A DNA stretch of 41,441 bases. Origin: Clostridia bacterium. Lineage in GTDB: Bacteria; Bacillota; Clostridia; Oscillospirales; CAG-272. The stretch covers positions 199,476 through 240,916 of the forward strand of contig JAFUJB010000016.1 in assembly GCA_017473865.1 (NCBI GenBank), in the 5' to 3' direction. Within the stretch, counting starts at the first letter, position 1, and the number at the start of each line of letters is the position of its first letter. This document shows positions 34,396 through 41,441 of the stretch, one piece after another. A program made the position numbers and the translations under genes. The notes under the pieces are model-generated. The model was not told the DNA's origin and did no database searches. It saw nothing but the letters and a program-made list of their open reading frames with translations.

Positions 34396-34404
34396 TGATA
34401 TAAT
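34396..34404 (+). promoter_or_regulatory. extended -10 promoter for the AraC gene
   Basis: TATAAT (34399-34404) is preceded by TG one base upstream, an extended -10. There is no good -35 box at the usual distance, which suits a promoter that needs an activator. Confidence 0.6.
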
Positions 34405-34424
34405 TAATTTGTGAGGGAACAAAT

Positions 34425-35249
34425 ATGGAACGTATACAGATAAGATTAGCTTTAGATTATATCGAAGAACATTTAAAAGATGAGCTTGATAACAAGATTC
34501 TTGCGCAAATTTCAGGTTATTCTGAATACCATTTTATACGTATTTTCCGTAAACATATTCACCTCACGCCTGCTGACTACATACGTAAACGAAGAATTTC
34601 AGAGATAGTACGCCGTATTGGAGAGAAAAACCGTTCGATATCGGCTATTGCTTTTGAATACGGTTTTAACTCCAAAGAAAATTTCACTCGAGCTTTTAAG
34701 AATGAACATAACATTCTCCCTACTGAATGGAAAACAGCAAATTGCAGTTTAAGATTGTTTATGCCGTTTTCGTTTGAATCCTCCAACACACAACCAACAG
34801 TGTCAATGCAGCATCTTGAAGGATTTGCCCTGATTGCATATCAGTTTAATGAAGAGTTGCCACCAAAATGTTGGAATATATACAATGTTGAAAAGCGGTC
34901 GGTCAAGTTATCTGGCGGAGACGTTGTTGAAGACTTCGGTGCAATGATATGGGATAATGAGAAAAAGCAACTGAATTACCATATTGGAATAAAAGCCGAT
35001 GTTGCAAAAGGCGATACTACAAACACAATACAACTTAAAATTAGCGGTGGACTATATGCTGTTTTTGAAACACCTACCGCCACTCAACACGATTTTGTAA
35101 GTACCATAAGAAGTACGTGGGATTGGATTTATCGTAATTGGCTGCCAAACAGCGGATATCATAAAGCTCCCGGTTTTGAACTGGAGAGTTATATAGAAAA
35201 CAGTAGAAAATACACAGAACGTATATACATACCAATTGAAAAGGAGTAA
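34425..35249 (+). CDS. AraC family regulator with GyrI-like ligand domain
   Basis: The protein of 274 residues starts with an AraC DNA-binding domain (about 1-100): two helix-turn-helix units, ILAQISGYSEYHFIRIFRK and ISAIAFEYGFNSKENFTRAF, followed by LPTEWK. The remaining part (about 125-270) looks like a GyrI/SoxS-associated effector-binding domain, with GLYAVFETPTA and IYRNWLPNSGYHKAPGFELE. This arrangement is seen in regulators of drug or small-molecule response in Firmicutes. It is followed after six bases by a second GyrI-like protein, so the two probably respond to the same compound. The ribosome binding site is GAGGGAAC. The pair appears A+T-richer than lysS and may have been acquired. 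Confidence 0.88.
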   Translation: MERIQIRLALDYIEEHLKDELDNKILAQISGYSEYHFIRIFRKHIHLTPADYIRKRRISEIVRRIGEKNRSISAIAFEYGFNSKENFTRAFKNEHNILPTEWKTANCSLRLFMPFSFESSNTQPTVSMQHLEGFALIAYQFNEELPPKCWNIYNVEKRSVKLSGGDVVEDFGAMIWDNEKKQLNYHIGIKADVAKGDTTNTIQLKISGGLYAVFETPTATQHDFVSTIRSTWDWIYRNWLPNSGYHKAPGFELESYIENSRKYTERIYIPIEKE

Positions 35250-35255
35250 ATAATT

Positions 35256-35759
35256 ATGGCGAAAATTATTAAAGTTTTTAAAGAAAATATCCCGACGATG
35301 AGGTTTATCGGTAAGAAATACGACAACTTCGGACATTGGGGGGAATGGTGGCAAAACGGGTGGTTTGATTTGCTTGAAAACTCAATGGGAGGTACCGATA
35401 AAATTCTTTCTGTTTGGGAAAATGGCGGCGGTTATATAGGCGTTGAAAGAAGAGCGGAAGGACAACCCTTTGAATATTACATAGGGATGCTTACACCTAA
35501 AAACACACCCGTTCCCGCAGGTTTTGTTAGTATTGATTTTGAAAATTTGAGTTTAGGGACTTGCTGGATCTATGGTAAGGAAAATGAAGTGCACGACACA
35601 AGTGCTTGCAAACAAATGATCACTGAAAACGGTATGAAAATATGGCAGGACGAAAACGGCGCAGTTTGGTCATTTGAAAACTGCTTATGCCCTCGTTATA
35701 CCACCCCTGACGAAAATGGTAATGTAATTCTCGATTATTGCTATTTTGTAAGCGAGTAG
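35256..35759 (+). CDS. GyrI-like small-molecule-binding protein
   Basis: The 167-residue protein has no DNA-binding domain and resembles the GyrI-like effector-binding fold found fused to AraC and MerR regulators. It has a beta-strand start, VFKENIPTMRFIGKKY, an internal FEYYIGMLTPKNTPVPAGF segment, and a Trp/Tyr-rich end with LDYCYF. It begins six bases after the AraC gene, with AAAAGGAGTAAATAATT as ribosome binding site. It may buffer or modify the ligand sensed by the AraC protein; that role is inferred. The gene ends just before the second CTTGAACCAA/CTTAAACCAA pair. Confidence 0.8.
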   Translation: MAKIIKVFKENIPTMRFIGKKYDNFGHWGEWWQNGWFDLLENSMGGTDKILSVWENGGGYIGVERRAEGQPFEYYIGMLTPKNTPVPAGFVSIDFENLSLGTCWIYGKENEVHDTSACKQMITENGMKIWQDENGAVWSFENCLCPRYTTPDENGNVILDYCYFVSE

Positions 35760-36105
35760 TTTCTTGAACCAATTTAAGCCACAGCTTAAACCAATAAATG
35801 TTTCGCAATCTTAACTTATCGAAAGTTATCGTAACCACTTGCAATATGAGAGAGGTTGGGATCGGAACTTATCGAGCGTGAGCGTAACTTATCCTACTTT
35901 GAAACGGCTATTCCCCACAATGAAACCCCTTGCAGAGTAAAACTAAGCCGAAAACGCTTATTTCCAAGTGTTTTCGGCTTTCTTGTTAATCTAAAACTTT
36001 TTGAAAAAATAACGTTTACAAAAGATTTACGACAAATAATTTTTTGGACAACTCCAAAACCTTACGCCAAATTCGTGTTGTAAATAGTGGAATTAAGTGT
36101 TTCTA
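35760..36105. other. intergenic region before the defence island
   Basis: It holds CTTGAACCAA and CTTAAACCAA (35763-35794), two copies of AACTTATCGA (near 35813 and 35867) and a terminator hairpin (35945-35980). A short reading frame at 35856-36083 runs straight through the terminator and has no convincing ribosome binding site, so it is not called. No tRNA or integrase remnant was recognised. Confidence 0.6.
35945..35980 (+). terminator. hairpin terminator before the restriction-modification gene
   Basis: AAGCCGAAAACGCTT pairs with AAGTGTTTTCGGCTT (one G-T pair) around an ATTTCC loop, followed by TCTTGTTAAT. It probably ends the AraC/GyrI transcript. Confidence 0.75.
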
Positions 36106-36134
36106 TTGTAAAAAGTTGTTTTTTATGATAGAAT
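36106..36134 (+). promoter_or_regulatory. promoter for the restriction-modification gene
   Basis: TTGTAA (36106-36111) and TAGAAT (36129-36134) are 17 bp apart. AGGAG lies about ten bases upstream of the start codon at 36174. Confidence 0.6.
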
Positions 36135-36173
36135 ATAACAAATAAGAATTACAAACTCTTCAGGAGCTTAATT

Positions 36174-38936
36174 ATGACAGATACAGATAGAAGAAGAGCC
36201 GCAAAGGCTTTTGCGGAATATTGGAAATACCGTGGTGACGAAAAGAGTGACAGCCAGTCCTTTTGGCTTTCTCTTGCACGTGATGTTCTTGGCGTTGCAG
36301 AACCTGAAAAGTTTATACTGTTTGAGGAACGAGTAAAGCTTGACCACACGAGCTTTATCGACGGTCACATTCCCTCCACTCACGTGCTGATTGAGCAGAA
36401 AAAGAAAGGTCTCAATTTGCGGAGCCCTATCCGTCAATCCGATGGAACATTGCTTAATCCTTTTCAGCAGGCCCAGAGATATTCGGCGGCACTGCCGTAT
36501 TCACAGCGTCCTCGTTGGATTATCACTTGCAATTTTGAAGAGTTCCTTATTTACGATATGGAGAAGCCAACCGGTGAGCCGGAAAGCATTTTGCTAAAAG
36601 ATCTCGGCAAGGAGTATTATCGCCTGCAATTTCTTGTAGAAGAAAAGAGCGAGCTTCTGCACCGCGAGGAGCAAATATCCATCAAAGCAGGAGAGCTTGT
36701 TGGCAAATTGTACGACGCTATTTTGAAGCAATATATTCACCCAGACAGTGAGGAAACTCTGCGCAGTCTGAATATGCTTTGTGTCCGTCTCGTATTCTGC
36801 CTTTATGCAGAGGATGCGGGTATTTTCGGTGGGCATCTAAAATTCTATAATTATATAAAGAGTTTTAACGTGAAAGATGTGCGCCGCGCACTCATCGACC
36901 TTTTCCATGTGCTTGATACCAAAACCGAAGAGCGTGATCCGTATATGGATGACGCTTTGGCGGCGTTCCCTTACGTGAACGGCGGTTTATTTGCTGATGA
37001 AAACATTGAGATTCCCAACTTTACACAGGAAATTGTTGACTTGCTTTTGCACAACGCAAGCGAAGATTTTGACTGGTCGCAAATTAGCCCCACTATCTTT
37101 GGTGCAGTATTCGAGTCTACTTTGAACCCCGAAACAAGACGTTCCGGTGGTATGCATTACACCTCTATTGAGAATATACATAAGGTTATTGATCCGCTGT
37201 TCCTGGATGAACTCCGAGAGGAACTTGCGGAGATCAAGGCGCTGAAAGTACCCAAAATTCGTAACGATAAAGCAGAGGCTTTCCGCGAAAAGCTGTCTAA
37301 GCTTATGTTCTTTGACCCTGCCTGTGGTTCCGGTAACTTTTTAACCGAAACCTATATTTCTCTGCGCCGTTTGGAAAACGAAGCATTGGAGATTATCAAC
37401 CAAGGACAAATTTTGCTCGGCTTTGACGGTATTATCAAAGTATCTATTGGTCAATTCTACGGCATCGAAATTAACGATTTTGCTGTAACCGTTGCAAAAA
37501 CTGCGCTTTGGATTGCAGAAAGTCAAATGCTCAAAGAGACAGAGGACATCGTAAATATGTCCCTCGATTTCTTGCCACTGAAATCCTATGCTAATATTGT
37601 AGAGGGCAACGCTCTTCGTACTGATTGGGAAACTGTCGTACCGAAGGACAAGCTTGATTATATTATGGGTAATCCGCCTTTTGTTGGTGCATCTATGATG
37701 ACAAAAGAACAAAAGGATGACGCAGTAGCAATTTTTGGGAAAATTAAATTATCCAATAGTATTGACTACGTGGGTGCTTGGTATCATAAAGCAGCAAAAT
37801 TGATACAAGGAACCAATGTAAGAGTAGCATTAGTATCAACCAACAGTATTACACAAGGTGAGCAGGTATCACCTCTTTGGGAAACTTTGTTTACTCATTA
37901 TGGCATTCATATAAACTTTGCTTATAGAACTTTTCGTTGGGACAGTGAAGCTAACCTTAAAGCCCATGTTCACTGTGTAATCGTTGGATTTAGTGTTGAA
38001 GAAAATTTGGGAAAGAAAAAATTGTTCGATGGCGATCATTTTCAATTCGTTGATAATATCAACGGCTATTTAATAAATGCGCCAACTGTTTTTGTAACAA
38101 GTAGAAGTAAGCCGATTTGCGATGTTCCTAAGATGACAAAAGGAAACCAACCTACAGATGATGGAAATTTCATACTCTCCAAAGAAGAAAGAGATGCGCT
38201 TGTCGCTAATGATCCAACTGTAGCACCGTGCATTAGACGTTATGTAGGAGCAAAAGATTTTTTAAATAACGATATTGAAAGATATTGTTTGTGGTTAAAA
38301 GGCGTATCTCCTGCACTGTATAGAAAAAACAAGGAAATTGCTAAAAGGTTGCTTGCGATTAAACAGTTTAGAGAGAATAGCTCTGCTGAGCCAACACGTA
38401 AATCAGCCGAGAAACCATATCTTTTCTTTTCAACACCGCAAACAGACGAAAACTATCTTATCATACCAAGGCATTCATCTGAAAACAGAAAATATATACC
38501 AATAGGATTTATGGAGCCAGAGGTGATTGCCTCTGATGCGTGTGCAATTATTTGTGGCGCAACGTTATATCATTTTGGTGTGTTAACATCTAATGTTCAC
38601 AATGCTTGGATGAGAACTGTTGCCGGTCGCTTAGAGATGAGATATAGATATAGTGGTTCAGTTGTGTATAACAACTTCCCTTGGTGCAATCCTACCGCCG
38701 AACAGAAAAAGAAGATTGAGGAAACAGCACAGGCTATTCTTGACGCCCGCGCGCTTTACCCCGATTGCTCTTTGGCAGACCTTTACGATGAAGTTGCTAT
38801 GCCGCCCGAGCTCCGCAAAGCACACCAAGCAAACGACCGCGCCGTAATGCAGGCGTATGGGTTTGATGTAAAGACAATGACGGAGAGCAGTTGCGTTGCA
38901 GAGCTTATGAAGATGTATCAAAAGTTAACGAAGTAA
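36174..38936 (+). CDS. MmeI-like type IIG/IIL restriction-modification enzyme
   Basis: This 920-residue protein joins a nuclease, an adenine methyltransferase and a target-recognition domain, as in MmeI. The nuclease motif is D63-X10-E74-Q-K76 (in IDGHIPSTHVLIEQKK). A helical connector follows (about 150-330, with IFGAVFESTLNPETRRSGGM leading to HYTSIENIH). Methyltransferase motif I FDPACGSGNF starts at 380 and motif IV NPPF is at 500-503, predicting N6-adenine methylation. A specificity region (about 600-850) and a helical C-terminus complete it. In this family one strand of the site is methylated for protection and cleavage falls at a fixed distance from the site. The recognition sequence cannot be read here. 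The 37720-38690 part is visibly A+T-richer than the rest of the gene, suggesting recombination in the specificity region. Confidence 0.92.
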   Translation: MTDTDRRRAAKAFAEYWKYRGDEKSDSQSFWLSLARDVLGVAEPEKFILFEERVKLDHTSFIDGHIPSTHVLIEQKKKGLNLRSPIRQSDGTLLNPFQQAQRYSAALPYSQRPRWIITCNFEEFLIYDMEKPTGEPESILLKDLGKEYYRLQFLVEEKSELLHREEQISIKAGELVGKLYDAILKQYIHPDSEETLRSLNMLCVRLVFCLYAEDAGIFGGHLKFYNYIKSFNVKDVRRALIDLFHVLDTKTEERDPYMDDALAAFPYVNGGLFADENIEIPNFTQEIVDLLLHNASEDFDWSQISPTIFGAVFESTLNPETRRSGGMHYTSIENIHKVIDPLFLDELREELAEIKALKVPKIRNDKAEAFREKLSKLMFFDPACGSGNFLTETYISLRRLENEALEIINQGQILLGFDGIIKVSIGQFYGIEINDFAVTVAKTALWIAESQMLKETEDIVNMSLDFLPLKSYANIVEGNALRTDWETVVPKDKLDYIMGNPPFVGASMMTKEQKDDAVAIFGKIKLSNSIDYVGAWYHKAAKLIQGTNVRVALVSTNSITQGEQVSPLWETLFTHYGIHINFAYRTFRWDSEANLKAHVHCVIVGFSVEENLGKKKLFDGDHFQFVDNINGYLINAPTVFVTSRSKPICDVPKMTKGNQPTDDGNFILSKEERDALVANDPTVAPCIRRYVGAKDFLNNDIERYCLWLKGVSPALYRKNKEIAKRLLAIKQFRENSSAEPTRKSAEKPYLFFSTPQTDENYLIIPRHSSENRKYIPIGFMEPEVIASDACAIICGATLYHFGVLTSNVHNAWMRTVAGRLEMRYRYSGSVVYNNFPWCNPTAEQKKKIEETAQAILDARALYPDCSLADLYDEVAMPPELRKAHQANDRAVMQAYGFDVKTMTESSCVAELMKMYQKLTK

Positions 38937-38994
38937 TTGATACTAATTCAGATATCGTAAGAAATTTTTATGTATTAAAACAGGAGTGAAATAG

Positions 38995-40329
38995 ATGTCG
39001 CAAACTGTATACGGAAACTTAGAATTGCATGGTAAAATCTTCCCGTTTTTACTTGATGGACATTATGTACATATAGTTCAGCAAGCATTTCAAAATTCCG
39101 AGGAATTCATAGAAAAAGATTATTCATCTCTACGAGGAGTTACATCGGATAATCGCGATATTTTGTTTATAAATTGTCACCTCATTTCAACAGCATTTGA
39201 TGCTAAAACAATTTTTTCGATTCAGGGCTATGCCATTTCTGTTAGAAATGTTGGAGAACCTTGTGACTTTTCTTTTGACAGAATGACTTTCTACTCCGAG
39301 GCAATAAATACATTTTACTCTCCTCAAAACGCAATTGACAAACAGTCAAGTGATCTTGGCTTTTTGGCTGAAGAGTGGAACGGTGCAATGTCTATTGTCT
39401 TAAAACCATTTGAAGAAACAAGCATTGCATTTAACTTTGACGAAGTGACCATTTGCGAATTGAATATAGCGAGATATATCAATATAAAAGATGGTACAGA
39501 AAAAATAGGAGATTTAATAACCAGTTTTTCTTATTGCTTTTCAAATAAACGAATGCCTAACGATATATGCAAGTATTATCTTTATTTGTATGATTTTTTG
39601 TCATTTGTTAACTATAACAAAAATATTCCTTTTGAGAAAATTCTTCTTGAAACGAAAGATTCTACAGGCAATTTTTCGCAAGTTGCAAAGGTAATTATTT
39701 TTACCAATGCATCTTCATATGACGGAAACACCAGGAATACCATTATTGCCGATGATTTGCCAAAAGAAAAACTTGGATTAATTTTCAAAAAGGTATCTTC
39801 CCTTAGAAATAATGATAGAAGGCTATCTCTTTACTATCCTGCTAATTTTCAAGAAAGAAATGTAACAGATCCCAGTAAGTGGTTATCTTTGGCTTTATGT
39901 TTTGAGGGGCTCTTTACCGAAATCAATCCTGATTTTAAGGAAAAAGAAAATGTCAATTTTAAGAATGTCAAATCACTAATTCAAAATACGGTTCAATCAA
40001 TAGATAAGACGAAGTTAACAAAAAAGGAGAAAAAATATTTTTCGGATTTTGAAGAACATATTGCAAGATATGAGGGTGTTTTGGAAGAAAAATTCAACTT
40101 TGTTTTAAACAGCAATCCAAAAATTCTTAAGACATCATCTAACCAAAACTACGGGAAAATTTATGCTGAATATAGAAATAAATTAGCGCATGGAACGATA
40201 AATCCTTTAGGTGATAACGAAATTGAGGTATACAGATTACTAAGAGCTATGATATATATTCTCTTGTTAAATGATATTAAATTAGATGAAAAAATTCTTT
40301 CAAAGATTATAAATAAAGTATTTTTATAA
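38995..40329 (+). CDS. HEPN-domain protein resembling ApeA
   Basis: The 444-residue protein has a largely beta N-terminal part (about 1-200; GNLELHGKIFPFLL, with many aromatic strands) and a helical C-terminal part carrying a HEPN motif, R394-X4-H399 in YRNKLAHGTI. HEPN proteins of this layout, with a large N-terminal sensor domain and a C-terminal HEPN ribonuclease, include the single-gene anti-phage protein ApeA, and the N-terminus is compatible with that family. If so, phage infection would trigger RNA cleavage and growth arrest. The match is from architecture and motif, not alignment. It follows the restriction-modification gene by 58 bases, with CAGGAGTGAAATAG as ribosome binding site. 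Base composition is strongly A+T-rich. Confidence 0.8.
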   Translation: MSQTVYGNLELHGKIFPFLLDGHYVHIVQQAFQNSEEFIEKDYSSLRGVTSDNRDILFINCHLISTAFDAKTIFSIQGYAISVRNVGEPCDFSFDRMTFYSEAINTFYSPQNAIDKQSSDLGFLAEEWNGAMSIVLKPFEETSIAFNFDEVTICELNIARYINIKDGTEKIGDLITSFSYCFSNKRMPNDICKYYLYLYDFLSFVNYNKNIPFEKILLETKDSTGNFSQVAKVIIFTNASSYDGNTRNTIIADDLPKEKLGLIFKKVSSLRNNDRRLSLYYPANFQERNVTDPSKWLSLALCFEGLFTEINPDFKEKENVNFKNVKSLIQNTVQSIDKTKLTKKEKKYFSDFEEHIARYEGVLEEKFNFVLNSNPKILKTSSNQNYGKIYAEYRNKLAHGTINPLGDNEIEVYRLLRAMIYILLLNDIKLDEKILSKIINKVFL

Positions 40330-40350
40330 AATTAAACTGCGGAGTGAATA

Positions 40351-40716
40351 ATGATACATTTTAATCCCAACTTAGTTAGCCAAGCAATTAAAATTGCACA
40401 TGAGGCACAAGAATTGTCTGATGTTTTAAACGATCTCAATAGAATCAATGCCGCTTTGTCGGCTGTAACAAGTATCGAAAATTTGATAAGGGCGCGGATG
40501 CTCGACAAAGAACTTCGCGAAAAATATTCAACCATTAATAAAACAGTTGAGATAGCAAATAGTTTTTCGGGAGTAACTGCAAATTCACAAAGCAGATCAA
40601 GTGATTTACCCGAATATGCAAATCTCAAACAGGATTATTTCGGTATCTTATGTTATGTTCTTTTGAAAAAGGAAATTACAACTTCAATTGAGCAATTTAT
40701 TGAAAAAGTGGATTGA
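40351..40716 (+). CDS. small helical protein of unknown function
   Basis: I do not recognise this 121-residue protein. It looks entirely helical: NLVSQAIKIAHEAQELSDVL, then a basic segment around IRARMLDKELREKYS, a Ser/Asn-rich turn (about 72-85) and a final helix. There is no signal peptide or membrane span. It starts 21 bases after the HEPN gene, with CGGAGTGAATA as ribosome binding site, and ends in the same frame as the next HEPN gene, separated from it only by TGA-ACA-GTT. Position between two HEPN genes suggests a partner, regulator or antitoxin, but this is inference. Another possibility is that it is the N-terminal part of a longer protein split by the TGA. Confidence 0.65.
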   Translation: MIHFNPNLVSQAIKIAHEAQELSDVLNDLNRINAALSAVTSIENLIRARMLDKELREKYSTINKTVEIANSFSGVTANSQSRSSDLPEYANLKQDYFGILCYVLLKKEITTSIEQFIEKVD

Positions 40717-40722
40717 ACAGTT

Positions 40723-41358
40723 TTGGAAAAGGTGGATAATCAATTGCAGGAGTATATCTCGAAAGATAAATTAACAGAAATTATTGATGGACTACATCTT
40801 CAAATGGTGTGGGTATGGTTAGCTATTGATTCATTAGACGCCATCAAAACCATTGACAAGGTAAAAATCAAACGAGCTCAAAATTTTATGTATATAACCC
40901 ATAGCTCGTTGATTTATCGCTATTCAATGGAGTTAGCGAAACTATTCGATCAAAAAGATGGTTTATCCATATATCAAATTAGAAATATGTGTTTGCAAAA
41001 CAAAGGATATTTTGATGCGTCTTTTGATATTGCAAAATATTGTAAAAACTTCAAAAAAGCATTAGGTCAATACAAATCTTTAATAAAAAATATTACAGAG
41101 CGAAGAAGAAAAACCTATGCTCATAATGATAAGGACTATTATTTGTTCAATCAAAAGGCTATTGATGACTTTCCTTTGGACATGCAAGAAATCAAGGATA
41201 TGGCGAACATTATATATAGTTTTGCTAAGACAATGCAAAAAAAAATCGGGAGCAAGCGTACTAATCTCGGATATCCTGCAAATTCTGATGATGTAAAAAG
41301 GTTATTTGGTGAAAAAACCGATACTGATATATGGTTAGAAGAAAACGATGCTTTTTAA
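40723..41358 (+). CDS. HEPN protein resembling AbiU2
   Basis: This 211-residue helical protein carries a HEPN motif, R129-X4-H134 in ERRRKTYAHNDK. The KTYAHND segment and the order of helices resemble the AbiU2-type HEPN family found in abortive infection and toxin systems. These are expected to be metal-independent ribonucleases that act on cellular or phage RNA. The reading frame begins with TTG at 40723, six bases after the previous stop in the same frame, with only a weak upstream site (AAAAGTGGA); the first internal ATG (codon 28) would remove a helix. Translational restart after the 121-residue protein is likely. Function is inferred from the motif and from neighbouring defence genes. 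Confidence 0.75.
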   Translation: MEKVDNQLQEYISKDKLTEIIDGLHLQMVWVWLAIDSLDAIKTIDKVKIKRAQNFMYITHSSLIYRYSMELAKLFDQKDGLSIYQIRNMCLQNKGYFDASFDIAKYCKNFKKALGQYKSLIKNITERRRKTYAHNDKDYYLFNQKAIDDFPLDMQEIKDMANIIYSFAKTMQKKIGSKRTNLGYPANSDDVKRLFGEKTDTDIWLEENDAF

Positions 41359-41372
41359 TATGGAGATGAAAT

Positions 41373-41441
41373 ATGAATACTTTTTATAATCAAATGTTTA
41401 ATCCGCAATATGTTAATTTGCAATATTACCGCCAAATAGAG
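41373..41441 (+). CDS. start of a further gene, cut by the window end
   Basis: ATG 41373 follows GGAGATGAAAT, 14 bases after the AbiU2-like gene, and the frame is open to the end of the window (23 codons). The N-terminus is rich in Asn, Gln and Tyr (MNTFYNQMFNPQYVN). Too little is present for a family call. The spacing and the strong ribosome binding site suggest that the operon continues. Confidence 0.6.
   Translation, partial: MNTFYNQMFNPQYVNLQYYRQIE

Noticed and set aside
35856-36083. 75-codon plus-strand reading frame before the restriction-modification gene
   Set aside because: It passes through a strong terminator hairpin and has no good ribosome binding site or recognisable motif.
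40714-40716. TGA as a recoded sense codon
   Set aside because: TGA is used as an ordinary stop by uvrB, grpE, ftsE and other genes in the window, and there is no selenocysteine-type context that I can recognise.

Overview
The window looks like a chromosomal segment of a Gram-positive anaerobe of the class Clostridia, most like the Oscillospiraceae/Ruminococcaceae. The evidence is HrcA with two CIRCE operators ahead of grpE-dnaK-dnaJ-prmA-rsmE, a methionine synthase whose activation domain is a separate gene, a secreted protein with a dockerin, FtsEX followed by a coiled-coil M23 hydrolase, and AGGAGG-type ribosome binding sites. The genus cannot be fixed from sequence alone.

Layout. 1-545: 3' end of a ZIP metal transporter. 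980-7261: a copper-type P-ATPase followed closely by a methionine/one-carbon operon (metF, MetH activation-domain protein, split metH). 7739-8794 (minus): secreted transglutaminase-like protein with a dockerin. 8920-11220: an uncharacterised membrane protein paired with a LemA-family protein. 11314-13617 (minus): a MerR regulator with two related C-terminal lipocalin-like domains and two small membrane proteins, read from a promoter with a 19-bp spacer and a 16-bp palindrome. 14574-19380: uvrB-uvrA. 20053-26826: heat-shock operon, then prmA and rsmE. 26893-34228: a PucR/CdaR-type regulator, ftsE, ftsX, an M23 hydrolase, a CtpA-type protease, greA and lysS. 34425-35759: an AraC regulator and a GyrI-like protein. 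36174 to the end: an apparent defence island with an MmeI-like restriction-modification enzyme, a HEPN protein resembling ApeA, a small helical protein, a second HEPN protein resembling AbiU2, and the start of another gene.

Four operon boundaries (546-836, 7262-7740, 13871-14456, 19384-19824) are filled with the same modular family of hairpin-forming repeats. Their flanks are conserved, but stem sequences change together on both arms from copy to copy. Two 75-nt copies differ at only two bases, and those two bases form one A-T/T-A pair in the stem. A perfect 62-nt inverted pair also flanks the copA-metF-metH block. With the defence island at the right end, this is the part of the window least explained by known features.

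The housekeeping genes carry ordinary promoters, and several start sites were moved downstream of the longest reading frame on ribosome-binding-site or promoter evidence. No tRNA, rRNA, CRISPR array, transposase or known riboswitch was recognised.
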